Shown here: positions 52,557 through 62,163 of the stretch, piece after piece
Layout: each line of letters starts with the position of its first letter
Position numbering within the stretch: the first letter of the stretch is position 1
Source of the DNA: Thalassotalea euphylliae
Lineage (GTDB): Bacteria; Pseudomonadota; Gammaproteobacteria; Enterobacterales; Alteromonadaceae
DNA length: 64,000 nucleotides
Reading direction: 5' to 3'
Assembly (NCBI RefSeq): GCF_003390335.1
Contig: NZ_QUOU01000001.1
Location: 1,922,001-1,986,000, forward strand
Translations under genes and position numbers: made by a program
Notes under the pieces: generated by a model
What the model saw: only the letters and a program-made list of their open reading frames with translations
What the model was told of the DNA's origin: nothing
Database searches by the model: none

Positions 52557-53105
52557 TTGGTAAGAAATACATTGAAATTACATTCGTTTATATCAAGCCT
52601 TATTCTTGTTTTGATTGTTGTCGTGTCAAATGTCAAGGCTGGAGAATTCGCAACACTTAGTTTGAGCGCACATTTCAAATTGAAAATCGATGCGAGCAAA
52701 CTTTCTGGTGCCAAAGTGATAGCCTCGGGAGCAACTTCTTTAATTGTTGCTTTTGATGATGGAAGTTATTTCGATGCAACTGTTATTACGAGAGCTATGG
52801 AAAAACTTCCCGAAAACTTTGACTTGAGAACTTATCCTGAGTACTTGCTTAAAATTAGGAGTACCGATGACCTTAGTGAAAAGTGGAAAAACAAGTTTAA
52901 TAACGCTCGCTGCGAGTTGGAGCAAAGATTCAACGGTGGGGCGTATATTGTCAATAGTCAGCGAAAATACACGACATACACACTATTAAATGAACAAGAA
53001 ATCACGCGATTTGTGATTGCTAAAAATACAACGAGCCAAATTTTACTGGTTAATGCTGTGGGATTGGAGTCTGGGTTTGTTGATGATTTATTTAGGGAAA
53101 AATAA
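52557..53105 (+). CDS. Secreted or periplasmic protein of unknown function
   Basis: Up to 182 residues. A signal peptide is visible (LHSFISSLILVLIVVVSNVKAG), so it acts outside the cytoplasm. No ATG fits; TTG at 52557 or at 52572 must serve, the latter preceded by GGTAAG. Two motifs are LIVAFDDGSYFDATVITRAM and QRKYTTYTLLNEQE. Its stop overlaps the ATG of the next gene. Periplasmic immunity to a wall- or periplasm-active effector is possible, but not shown. Confidence 0.5.
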   Translation: MVRNTLKLHSFISSLILVLIVVVSNVKAGEFATLSLSAHFKLKIDASKLSGAKVIASGATSLIVAFDDGSYFDATVITRAMEKLPENFDLRTYPEYLLKIRSTDDLSEKWKNKFNNARCELEQRFNGGAYIVNSQRKYTTYTLLNEQEITRFVIAKNTTSQILLVNAVGLESGFVDDLFREK

Positions 53106-53440
53106 TGATGCTAAGTGAAAAGGAAAAAAATGAACTCTATCTGTTAATCTCAGCTTTGATTGGTGAAGATGAGAGTATTAGAGCCAGAAAGTCAGCCTTT
53201 AATCAAAAAACGGTCAAGGTTGTGGAGAAGATGAACGCAGCTAATGTTGACTGCAACGCTTTGGTGAAAAAGTTGTTAGCTAGTTTATCGAGCGGTAAGA
53301 GTTTAACGAGTAATGGCTGGCTTAAAAAGTCATTAGATGCATTGAGTAAATTCATTGGTAAACACGAATTAAAAGGCTATGGGTGTTTGGTTACCACAAA
53401 ATCGCGTTGGAAATCAGCAATTTTAGTATCGGCGAGCTAG
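53105..53440 (+). CDS. Unknown cytoplasmic protein in the T6SS operon
   Basis: 111 residues, helical, no signal peptide, starting MMLSEKEKNELYLLISALIG. Its ATG overlaps the stop of the preceding gene, so they are a pair, and tssE starts 13 bases after it. Possible effector or cognate partner of the upstream protein. Family not recognised. Confidence 0.5.
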   Translation: MMLSEKEKNELYLLISALIGEDESIRARKSAFNQKTVKVVEKMNAANVDCNALVKKLLASLSSGKSLTSNGWLKKSLDALSKFIGKHELKGYGCLVTTKSRWKSAILVSAS

Positions 53441-53453
53441 AGAGCTCAACATC

Positions 53454-53858
53454 ATGGCCTTATTCGATAAATTAGCCGCCCCCGTTAAATATACCGCCGT
53501 AAATGCGGAGTATGTTGAAGAGGTGGAGAGTGTATGTAAGCACATTAGTTTATTGCTGAACGCTCGTCGAGGGGTGTTATCACACATGCCAGATTACGGC
53601 TTGCCTGATGTCGAAGATATATACGAAGGTTTGCCTTATTCGCAACAAACGCTGGCATTGGAAGTGAAAAAACTTATCGAAAAGTATGAGCCAAGAGTGC
53701 GTATGGTAAACGTGATAGCAAACGATATTCACGAGCATGATTGCGTGATTAAGTTAGATATACAGGCATTTTTAGTCAGTGGCTCGGCGATAAAATTGAG
53801 CACTAAATTTGCGTCAGGTGGCCAAGCCAATGTGCAAAAAAGGGCGAATGCGCAATGA
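53454..53858 (+). CDS. tssE: TssE (gp25-like), T6SS baseplate protein
   Basis: 134 residues with the gp25/lysozyme-like fold segment HISLLLNARRGVLSHMPDYGLPDVED (shown here in part), then IEKYEPRVRMVNV. It nucleates sheath assembly at the baseplate. A 63-base gap leads to tssF. Confidence 0.95.
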   Translation: MALFDKLAAPVKYTAVNAEYVEEVESVCKHISLLLNARRGVLSHMPDYGLPDVEDIYEGLPYSQQTLALEVKKLIEKYEPRVRMVNVIANDIHEHDCVIKLDIQAFLVSGSAIKLSTKFASGGQANVQKRANAQ

Positions 53859-53921
53859 CGATTTGGCTACTGACTAAAAATACAGCTTGGCAAGATATAA
53901 ACATATGCAAAAGGAGTGAGC

Positions 53922-55637
53922 ATGCAGCAGTACTTTGATGCTCAAATGCGGTTATTAACACAAGCAGGGAAGCAGTTCGCGGAGAATTATCCGGAGCATG
54001 CTGGCTTGCTCAATATCGATTCAATTAAAGAGCGCGACCCTCATGTAGAACGCTTGCTTGAAGGCGTTGCCTACTTAAATGCAAACATCCACAAACGATT
54101 AGATGAATCACTGCCAGAAGTCTCTGAACAGGTGCTAAGGCAGCTTTGCCCCGCGCTGTTAAACTTTTACCCATCGACTACAGTGTTTCAATTCACCCCC
54201 AAGTTTTCAATGCAAGAATCTTTAGTGGTAGAAAAAGGGCTGGAGATCACCACAGCGCAAGCGGTAGAGAATGTAAAATGCAAATTCACAACTTGTCATG
54301 ATGTTAAGATGCTTCCGCTCGAAATCGTTAATGTCGAGTGTCATGATACCTTTGAAGGTTCCGAGCTTTTTATTAAGTTCAAGTGGATATGCCAAGGTGA
54401 AAAAGAAAATTATGACCTGGAGAAATTAAGAGTTTACCTTGATGGTGACACACCACTGGTCAGCAGTTTGTATCAATTACTGATGAGTACAAATGAACCA
54501 TTAACGGTTGACTTTGGCCACACTAACGCAAGCTTTAACAAACAACTGTCTCATGCTAGTGTCCAACCAGCATTTATCGATCAGCGCAGTGCATTATTAC
54601 CAAACGCCTCAACAAGTCATCCGGGGTATGCGTTACTGCACGATTACTTTAATGGTCGAGAGCGTTTCAACTTTTTGGATATATTCCTCGGTGATCAATT
54701 TAACTTACCAGAGCGATTTGACGACTTTGTTTTACATGTTAAATCATCTGTAAAACTGCCACCTGGCCATAAACTCGGAGCCGCAAACATTAAGCTCAAT
54801 TGCGTTGTCGGTATTAACTTATTTAGCCAAGACGCTGAGCCTATTCGATTAGAGCTTAATCGAACGGATTACCCCGTAATTCCTGATCAAAGCAAACGCC
54901 ACTATGTTCATACTTATTCAGTTGACAAAGTACAAGGGCGCGACAAGCTAACAGCTGAAGAGAGTGACTATACGCCCCGTTATCAGAGTGTATTTGGTGA
55001 TGAGCAACGTTTATATACGCTGAATTTGCGAGATATTGGCGCGGCAGTTCCTAGCCATTACATCAACTTGCCCGTTCAACATAGTGGCATTGACGACACA
55101 GTGTCAGCTAAATTAACGTGTTATAACGGCCGTTGGCCAAAGCAAACCATAAGGGAAGGGCAGCTTTCTGTGGGCGGTAAAGATATGCCGCAATTATTGC
55201 AAGTTAGAAACGTCGCTCGTCCATCCAATTACAAAACAAGCCATGAATCGGCCCAGCATTGGCAGCTCATTAGTCTGCTCAACCTCAAGTTTTCTTCTTT
55301 GGCCAGTGTCACTGAATTGAAGCAGCTACTCGCTTTATTTGATTGGTCTGGGCGAGGTGAAAACAAACGCCGCATTGAGTCAATTACAGCGGTGCAAAGT
55401 AAAAAATTTAATCAAGTTAAACGCGGTATTTTTATTCAAGGATCTGAGCTTTGCATCACACTCGATGAAACTAAATTTTCTTGTCAGGCAGATGTATATC
55501 ACTTTGCGACCATGTTGCATCAGTTTTTTATCATGTATGCCCCGATTAATCAGAGTATTCAAACTCGTATCGAGTGTACCCCCAGTTATCAGGAATTTGT
55601 CTGGACAATTACGCCCGGACAAAGCGCACACATATAG
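53922..55637 (+). CDS. tssF: TssF, T6SS baseplate protein
   Basis: 571 residues from the ATG at 53922 with AAGGAG five bases upstream. Conserved start QYFDAQMRLLTQAGKQFAE, then DPHVERLLEGVAYLNA and RLDESLPEVSEQVLRQLCP, typical of TssF. It forms the baseplate wedge with TssG, TssE and TssK. Confidence 0.96.
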   Translation: MQQYFDAQMRLLTQAGKQFAENYPEHAGLLNIDSIKERDPHVERLLEGVAYLNANIHKRLDESLPEVSEQVLRQLCPALLNFYPSTTVFQFTPKFSMQESLVVEKGLEITTAQAVENVKCKFTTCHDVKMLPLEIVNVECHDTFEGSELFIKFKWICQGEKENYDLEKLRVYLDGDTPLVSSLYQLLMSTNEPLTVDFGHTNASFNKQLSHASVQPAFIDQRSALLPNASTSHPGYALLHDYFNGRERFNFLDIFLGDQFNLPERFDDFVLHVKSSVKLPPGHKLGAANIKLNCVVGINLFSQDAEPIRLELNRTDYPVIPDQSKRHYVHTYSVDKVQGRDKLTAEESDYTPRYQSVFGDEQRLYTLNLRDIGAAVPSHYINLPVQHSGIDDTVSAKLTCYNGRWPKQTIREGQLSVGGKDMPQLLQVRNVARPSNYKTSHESAQHWQLISLLNLKFSSLASVTELKQLLALFDWSGRGENKRRIESITAVQSKKFNQVKRGIFIQGSELCITLDETKFSCQADVYHFATMLHQFFIMYAPINQSIQTRIECTPSYQEFVWTITPGQSAHI

Positions 55638-55650
55638 GAAAACGCAGTAG

Positions 55651-56664
55651 ATGAAAATAGCAACCTATATGGAACAGCCTAGCTGGAGCAAATTATCAGA
55701 AAAACTATTGGCATTGCATGAGAAACCTTGGCAGTTCGGCTTGTTTCGGGCCATTAATGTCTTGGAAACCGAGTGGGCCGAAGCAGGGGAACTCGCTTCA
55801 GGGCTGAGCAGTCGCGTTTTTATTACGCCAAACAAAGAGCTTGGTTTTCCTGCGTCAGAAGTCAAAAAAGCCAATATAGTGGCGAGCCATCGTGGCACCA
55901 TTCACCTAGAAGTGAGTTATTCAGGTTTATATGGTGCAGATGCCGCAATGCCACATTATGTGCTTGAGCAGGCAGCACAAGATGATGTGAATGGTGCGCG
56001 AACCCGTGCGTTTTTAGATATTTTTAATCACCAGTATTACTGTTTGCTGTATCAAGCGTGGAAAAAATCTCAGCTTAATATCCAAGGTGTCGGCGCTGAA
56101 CAGTATGACGGCTTGCTCGATGCGATTTTATCTAGCTCAGATATCAATAACGAGCGAGAGGTAAATACGGGCGTTGCAGGATTAAAAACCACCAGTGCTA
56201 GCGGTCTGGCAAAGTTATTAAACGATGAGTTTGCGCTATCACAAATTACAGTTGACGACGCTAGCGCTCATTGGCAATCAATTGGTCAAGTATCCGCGCT
56301 TGGCTCTGCCAATAACAGTGTACTGGGCGAGTCTCTGATTTTGGGTGATCAGGTCCTTGTTGCTGGTGGCAAAGTCATTATTGATTTAGGAGAGTTGGCC
56401 GCAAATGAGGGAACCGCGTTTTTTCCGGGCCAAACCCAGGGGGATAAACTTTGTCAGCTGCTAAAAAAACAGCTTCCTGTTGATCTTCCTTGGCAGTGCC
56501 GAGTGTCGGTACGTCATAGTGAAAAAAAGATTCAAACTATCGGCGAGGCCAATATCGTGCTGGGGATCGATAGTCACATAGGGAATGTCACCCCAAAGGT
56601 CACCCGACAAGAATTTAAAGATAGCCAATACAAAAATCGCTTGTCGTTAGCGCGCAGTGCTTAA
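55651..56664 (+). CDS. tssG: TssG, T6SS baseplate protein
   Basis: 337 residues. The segments WQFGLFRAINVLE, LSYSGLYG-type VSYSGLYGADAAMPHYVLE and RAFLDIFNHQYYCLLYQAWKK are diagnostic. It follows tssF by 13 bases. Confidence 0.96.
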   Translation: MKIATYMEQPSWSKLSEKLLALHEKPWQFGLFRAINVLETEWAEAGELASGLSSRVFITPNKELGFPASEVKKANIVASHRGTIHLEVSYSGLYGADAAMPHYVLEQAAQDDVNGARTRAFLDIFNHQYYCLLYQAWKKSQLNIQGVGAEQYDGLLDAILSSSDINNEREVNTGVAGLKTTSASGLAKLLNDEFALSQITVDDASAHWQSIGQVSALGSANNSVLGESLILGDQVLVAGGKVIIDLGELAANEGTAFFPGQTQGDKLCQLLKKQLPVDLPWQCRVSVRHSEKKIQTIGEANIVLGIDSHIGNVTPKVTRQEFKDSQYKNRLSLARSA

Positions 56665-56700
56665 CAGCGAATTGCAAAAAATTAATACAGGGAAAATAAA

Positions 56701-59463
56701 ATGGATGTAAAAGGTATTAAGCAGCTTATTGATAAATTAAATGGACACACCGCAAGCGCACTTGAAGCCGCTGCGGGGTTTGCTGCAAGTCGCAGTCATT
56801 ACGAAGTGCTTCCTGAGCATCTACTCATTAAGCTAATGGAAGAGGGCGCTAATGGCGATTTAGAGCGAGTTTTTCACTTTTTTAATATCGATCAGGATCA
56901 AGTCTGGCAGGCGTTGTTAGCTCACCTAAATACGCAACCAGCAGGTAGTAAAAGCAAACCTGTGTTTTCACGTCGTCTATACGAGTGGCTAGAAAAATCT
57001 TGGCTCTCTAGCAATATGAATTACGGTGGTGATTGGATTTCTGGCGTGACTTTAGTTGATGCCTTGGCTGAAATCGCACCGTTTAGCCCAGTACTCGCAC
57101 TGCCGGAGCTCTTGGAAAAGTTAGACACCCGTTTTTTACGGGAGAATCACAACAAAATTTGTGAAGGCTCGTGCGAGCGATTTACGGTGCAAAAAACTGC
57201 ACCAAAGTCGCATTCAAATTCGTCAAACGAGGCAGCAAAAGTAGAAACGGGTGATGCACTTGCCGATTTTTGTGACGATTTAACGGCTAAAGCAGAACGC
57301 GGTGAAATTGACCCTGTATTGGGCCGAAACGACGAAATACGTATGATGATCGACGTGTTATGTCGCCGCCGAAAAAACAACCCGATAATGGTTGGCGAGC
57401 CGGGCGTTGGTAAAACAGCTGTGGTTGAAGGCATGGCACAACGAATTGTCGATGGCCAAGTACCGCAAGAGTTAAAGCAAGTGCGCTTACTAACGCTAGA
57501 CATGGGCTTATTGCAAGCTGGCGCTGGTGTTAAAGGGGAATTTGAGCGTCGCCTAAAACAAGTGATTGATGAGGTTAAAACATCAAGCACACCCACCATC
57601 ATGTTTATCGACGAAGCCCACACATTAATAGGGGCTGGTGGCGATGCTGGCATGAGCGATGCGGCTAATTTACTCAAACCCGCATTAGCGCGTGGTGAAC
57701 TCAGAACTGTAGCTGCGACCACTTGGTCTGAGTACAAGAAATACTTTGAACGAGATGCAGCGTTAGAGCGCCGTTTTCAATTAATTAAAGTAGATGAACC
57801 ATCAGAAAATGCCGCTAAGCTGATGTTGTCTGGCTTAAAAGAAAAATATCAGGCACATCACAATATACAAATTACGGATAGTGCGATAGAAGCGGCGGTA
57901 ACACTGTCTTCTCGTTATATTTCTGGTCGCTATTTACCTGACAAAGCGATTGATGTGCTTGATACAGCAGCTGCGCGAGTTCGTATGTCTGCTGCGACAG
58001 AGCCGGCAGCGATAGAGGCAGAACTAGAGCATTTAGCTTATTTGGAGCGCCGCATCGACAATCTGTCGACAGAGTTAGCACAAGGGCTGGATATTAATCA
58101 TGGGCTAATCGAGCAATTAACCGCAGAAAAAAACATTTCTACTGAGAAGTTGGCTGTGATGCTTGGCGATCGTACTAAGCAAAAAGCAACGCTTGAACAA
58201 ATCAATACCTTAAAAGAGCAGCAATCAAACGGTGAAAACATCAGCAAAGAGTTGCTGGCTTCTAGAGCACTATTGAAGCAACAAAACGCCGAAGGTAACG
58301 GTTTGTTTTCTGAAGTAGATGCGGATTCAGTCGCTGAGATCATTGCCGAATGGACGGGTATTCCAGCAGGCTCTATGGTCAAAGATGAAATAAATACACT
58401 CATTTCATTAGAAGAATCGCTTAGCAGCAGCGTTATTGGTCAAAGTGAAGGTTTAGCTAAGCTTGCGCAGTCATTGCGCGTAAGTAAGGCTGGTGTTAGC
58501 CCATCAGAAGGTCCATTGGGGGTATTTTTACTGGTCGGCCCTTCGGGTATTGGTAAGACGGAAACAGCGCGAACACTCGCCAGCGAGATGTTTGGTGGCG
58601 ATAAATTCTTAACCACTATTAATATGAGTGAATACCAAGAAGCGCATACGGTTTCTCAATTAAAAGGCTCGCCTCCGGGTTATGTTGGTTATGGTGAGGG
58701 CGGTGTATTGACTGAAGCGGTTAGGCAAAGGCCGTATTCAGTGGTTTTACTTGATGAGGTAGAAAAAGCCCACCCAGATGTTTTAAACCTTTTCTACCAA
58801 GTATTTGAACGGGGCTTTATGCGTGACGGGGAAGGCCGAGAAATTGACTTTCGCAATACCATTATCTTGATGACATCAAACTTAGGTTCACAAACCTTGG
58901 TTGATGCCTGTATACCTGCGCGAAAAGATGATCCTGAGGGTGTAGCGCAAGAGTTGGCGCGCGAGTTAGTCAATGGCGAACTTGAAATTAATGAAGTTGA
59001 TGTCTCCGATATTAACGAGTTTGATAACGAAGCATGGGAAAGGCCAAGTCTTAGTGCCATGACTGAATTGATTAAGCCAGAGTTACTGACCTTCTTTGCA
59101 CCGGCATTACTCGCCCGTATGCAAGTTATTCCATTTTTGCCGTTAGACCAAGAATCACTCTCGTCTATTGTCGCGCTAAAACTTGAGTCGGTCGCTAAAC
59201 GCTTACAAACCAATCATCAAATGTCGTTGCGGGTAGACAGTGCCGTCGTCAAGCAGATTGCTTCTCAATGCCAGATGTCTGATTCAGGTGCCCGTATGGT
59301 TAATGCCATGATTGAGCAGCAACTGTTACCGGGTATTGCTCGCTCAGTGTTGGAATTTATGGCTGAAGAAGATATGCCAGATATTTTAACGTTAGCGCTC
59401 GATGAGCACGGGAAAATTGAGGCTATCTTTGCTGACAACACAACAGATAGTGAAGCTGCATAA
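56701..59463 (+). CDS. tssH: TssH (ClpV), T6SS sheath-recycling AAA+ ATPase
   Basis: 920 residues. An N-terminal Clp domain is followed by two AAA+ modules: the first has Walker A GEPGVGKT near residue 232 and FIDEAHTLIGAGG; the second has GPSGIGKT near residue 613, LKGSPPGYVGYGEGG and VVLLDEVEKAHPDV. ClpV takes apart contracted TssB/TssC sheath. A coiled region sits between the modules. Intact. Confidence 0.97.
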   Translation: MDVKGIKQLIDKLNGHTASALEAAAGFAASRSHYEVLPEHLLIKLMEEGANGDLERVFHFFNIDQDQVWQALLAHLNTQPAGSKSKPVFSRRLYEWLEKSWLSSNMNYGGDWISGVTLVDALAEIAPFSPVLALPELLEKLDTRFLRENHNKICEGSCERFTVQKTAPKSHSNSSNEAAKVETGDALADFCDDLTAKAERGEIDPVLGRNDEIRMMIDVLCRRRKNNPIMVGEPGVGKTAVVEGMAQRIVDGQVPQELKQVRLLTLDMGLLQAGAGVKGEFERRLKQVIDEVKTSSTPTIMFIDEAHTLIGAGGDAGMSDAANLLKPALARGELRTVAATTWSEYKKYFERDAALERRFQLIKVDEPSENAAKLMLSGLKEKYQAHHNIQITDSAIEAAVTLSSRYISGRYLPDKAIDVLDTAAARVRMSAATEPAAIEAELEHLAYLERRIDNLSTELAQGLDINHGLIEQLTAEKNISTEKLAVMLGDRTKQKATLEQINTLKEQQSNGENISKELLASRALLKQQNAEGNGLFSEVDADSVAEIIAEWTGIPAGSMVKDEINTLISLEESLSSSVIGQSEGLAKLAQSLRVSKAGVSPSEGPLGVFLLVGPSGIGKTETARTLASEMFGGDKFLTTINMSEYQEAHTVSQLKGSPPGYVGYGEGGVLTEAVRQRPYSVVLLDEVEKAHPDVLNLFYQVFERGFMRDGEGREIDFRNTIILMTSNLGSQTLVDACIPARKDDPEGVAQELARELVNGELEINEVDVSDINEFDNEAWERPSLSAMTELIKPELLTFFAPALLARMQVIPFLPLDQESLSSIVALKLESVAKRLQTNHQMSLRVDSAVVKQIASQCQMSDSGARMVNAMIEQQLLPGIARSVLEFMAEEDMPDILTLALDEHGKIEAIFADNTTDSEAA

Positions 59464-59604
59464 GCGGCATCAACACAAAAGTTTGTGAGATTTTGAAGCT
59501 CTGCGCCCACTGCATTAAGGCGCAGTTAAAAACAAGCTAAAAAGCATATTCAAAAGCTTACTAAAAAAACCAAGTAAAAAGCTTAGTTAAAAGGAAGAGA
59601 CAAG
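59464..59604. other. tssH-vgrG spacer
   Basis: A stem CTGCGCC/GGCGCAG (59501-59525) without T run, then a purine-rich stretch with two AAGCTTA words. May be a processing or weak termination site. Confidence 0.35.
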
Positions 59605-61632
59605 ATGAATGCGCCTGAGTTTTTAAAGGATGTTGTTGCCAACGAAAGTCAATACTATCTTAATGTCGCTGGGCTACCCCAAGGGCTATTGTCAGTGACC
59701 GACATAGCTTCCGTGTCTGACGAAATGTGCGCTAGCTATGAATTTACCGTTGACGTACTAAGTAGCGAGCTCATTAGTGCTGATACTGTCGTCGGTAAAG
59801 ACGTCAGTCTAGGTATTGTTTGGGGATTGGCTGACCGAACCATTTCTGGCTTGATAAGTCGTTTTATTGCTCGTGGTCAAAGCCACCAAGGCTATCACTA
59901 CTCACTAACGCTCAGTTCACATTTGTCACTACTTAACCACAAGCGCTCAAATCGTGTGTATACCGCCATGACAGTGGATGCCATCATCACCAATGTGTTC
60001 GAAAAATCGGGCTTTCCGATGGCTAATTTCAATATGCAAGCATCGGGGCCAAATGTCGATATGTTGGTACAATACAACGAAACCGACTTTCAATTTGTAG
60101 ATCGCATTATGCGCAGATACGGCATGGTTTATGGGGTTATTGAACAAGAGGGGACACCTGTTGTTACCGTGTCTAACACCAGTGCAGATTTTGCTAGCCA
60201 ATCGCAAACGATAGATATTCTGTACCAAGCACCAACTGGCACTAATAGAGCGAATGAATCTATTTTTGCAATTAGCAGAAAATCCAGCCTGTTAACCAAT
60301 AGTGTCTCATTAAACGATTACAACTACGAGCAATCGGGAAATTTGCGCACTGAAACTACTAACAATAGCGCGATAAATGGCTTTGGTGCCGATGAGCGAT
60401 ACGGCGAAAATTATCAAGACACTGGCCAAGGTGACAACTTGGCTAAAGTTCGTCAGCAAGCGATAGACTGTCAGCGAGACATCATAATAATCGACACCGA
60501 TTGCCGCGCCATTCGCCCGGGCATGCTGATTAATGTTGTTGACCACCAAGACTACAGTGGTAGCTATTTTGTGGTGAAAGTCGATCATCTGGGCAGTCAA
60601 GCGGGTGGCGTAAATTACGGCAATAAAGTAAAAAACCTGCACTACAAAAACCAAGCACACCTAGTACCAGCGAAACAACCTTATGTTGCCGCTGTTCCTG
60701 ATAGCGCTCGCGTCTTTACTTCATTTAATGCAACCATAGAGCAAGAGATTGACGATCAGGGGCGCTACATCGTTAAACTGCCATTTAATCAAGACGGTGA
60801 AGGCGAACAAAGCAAGCCAACGCGTATGGTTCAGCCTTATGGCGGCAGTGGTCACGGGATGAACTTTCCTTTGACGCAGGGTACAGAAGTGATCGTTTGT
60901 GGGGAAAATGGCGATCTGGATAGGCCCATAATTTTAGGCGCAGTCTACAATGAACAAGCAGTAAACCCGGTAACTTCGGCCAACAGTCATGAAAACCTGA
61001 TTGTCACGCGCGCTGGTCATACACTTTTGATGGACGACAAGCTAGGCGAAGAGAAGATCAGTTTAGCCAGCCCAGACAAACTCAATCAATTAAAGCTTGA
61101 TGCCACTAATGGCAGCCATGCAGCCTCACTCACATCGGTTGAAGGAAAAATCAACATTCACGCCAAAGAGAATATTAATGTCTCGACCAATAAAAACTAC
61201 ATAGTGACTGCTGAGCAAGACGTTAATCTGCTTGCTGGTGAGCATTTCAAACTCGCCACGCGAGAGGGCGATATCTCTATTAACGCAAACCAAGCTATTC
61301 AAGCAAAAGCTGGTGCTGGTATTAGCCTAGAAGCAACAGACAACAACATCGATATTGCGGCTAGCGCCAATATTAATGTTCAGGCTCGTCAGGATATGTC
61401 GCTTTATGCAGAGCAGGGAAATGTTTCACTTAAAGCGGAGCAAGCTGATGTCGAAATTAGCGCCGGTGCCAATCTGGTGTTCAAAAGCACCAATAACGGT
61501 AGCATCCATATATCTCAAGGCAATGGTTCACTGGAAATTGATGCTGGCGGCAACTTAACCGTTGATGCAAATTCAATAACGCTTAGCGCCGCCAATATTG
61601 TTATAAAAGGCAATGCGGTTTCCAACAACTAA
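59605..61632 (+). CDS. vgrG: VgrG (TssI), T6SS spike protein without toxin extension
   Basis: 675 residues: gp27-like domain (VNYTEDDFQF-type YNETDFQFVDRIMRRYGMVY), gp5 OB fold (QGRYIVKLPFNQDGEGEQSKPTRMVQ, written here in pieces), VICGENGDLDRPIILGAVYNE and a beta-helical needle ending NIVIKGNAVSNN. No C-terminal extension, so it should carry cargo through adaptors. Its head sequence is quite different from the toxin VgrG at 34001, so the two are separate lineages. A strong AAGGAAGAGA site precedes the ATG. Confidence 0.96.
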   Translation: MNAPEFLKDVVANESQYYLNVAGLPQGLLSVTDIASVSDEMCASYEFTVDVLSSELISADTVVGKDVSLGIVWGLADRTISGLISRFIARGQSHQGYHYSLTLSSHLSLLNHKRSNRVYTAMTVDAIITNVFEKSGFPMANFNMQASGPNVDMLVQYNETDFQFVDRIMRRYGMVYGVIEQEGTPVVTVSNTSADFASQSQTIDILYQAPTGTNRANESIFAISRKSSLLTNSVSLNDYNYEQSGNLRTETTNNSAINGFGADERYGENYQDTGQGDNLAKVRQQAIDCQRDIIIIDTDCRAIRPGMLINVVDHQDYSGSYFVVKVDHLGSQAGGVNYGNKVKNLHYKNQAHLVPAKQPYVAAVPDSARVFTSFNATIEQEIDDQGRYIVKLPFNQDGEGEQSKPTRMVQPYGGSGHGMNFPLTQGTEVIVCGENGDLDRPIILGAVYNEQAVNPVTSANSHENLIVTRAGHTLLMDDKLGEEKISLASPDKLNQLKLDATNGSHAASLTSVEGKINIHAKENINVSTNKNYIVTAEQDVNLLAGEHFKLATREGDISINANQAIQAKAGAGISLEATDNNIDIAASANINVQARQDMSLYAEQGNVSLKAEQADVEISAGANLVFKSTNNGSIHISQGNGSLEIDAGGNLTVDANSITLSAANIVIKGNAVSNN

Positions 61633-61684
61633 CTTACTGTTAGCTGTTAATGAAACCCTCGGATTTAGACACAAGGAATCGTAC

Positions 61685-62122
61685 ATGAGTGCTTCAATAT
61701 CTTTACTTTCAAATAGTGAAACAACCACTAACCTACCAGAAATAGCCAGCGTGCATAGCACTGACGAATTTGGGCGAATTGCGTCCATCATTTTACTGAC
61801 AAGCGATAGTCTGCAGGCGGTCAGTGCGCAAGCTAAACACATAGTTCCTGGCATCGAGGGAGAGTTAGTCGTGGTATTAAATACACGACAAGGCTGGGTT
61901 GTGGTTTCACAGCTAGCAGATAAAAGCGACGCGCCAGCAGCTAGGGTCATCAACCACAATGGGCATGTGCGAATAGAAGGTGCCAAAAGTGTTAGCTTGT
62001 CAACAGCAAAAGGCAGCATAGAGGTGTTCGATGACGGAAATATAGTACTTGAGGGCACCCAAGTGGTGGCCGCTAGCGAACGGGACTTTACCATTGCCGG
62101 TTGGCCAATTCGTTTAAATTAA
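61685..62122 (+). CDS. DUF3540-like T6SS accessory protein
   Basis: 145 residues from the ATG at 61685 (MSASISLLSNSETTT) with AAGGAA upstream. The middle (IVPGIEGELVVVLNTRQGWVVVSQL) and the beta-rich end (GHVRIEGAKSVSLSTAKGSIEV) resemble DUF3540 proteins, which travel with DUF2169 and PAAR-like genes behind vgrG. The end also has the repeat character of a short needle-like beta structure. Confidence 0.6.
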   Translation: MSASISLLSNSETTTNLPEIASVHSTDEFGRIASIILLTSDSLQAVSAQAKHIVPGIEGELVVVLNTRQGWVVVSQLADKSDAPAARVINHNGHVRIEGAKSVSLSTAKGSIEVFDDGNIVLEGTQVVAASERDFTIAGWPIRLN

Positions 62123-62163
62123 TTTATTCACGCTCACGATAACAAATAGATCTAATAACAAAC

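Noticed and set aside
57147..57737. 196-codon minus-strand frame opposite clpV
   Set aside because: Antisense shadow of the conserved first AAA+ domain; no start signal or family.
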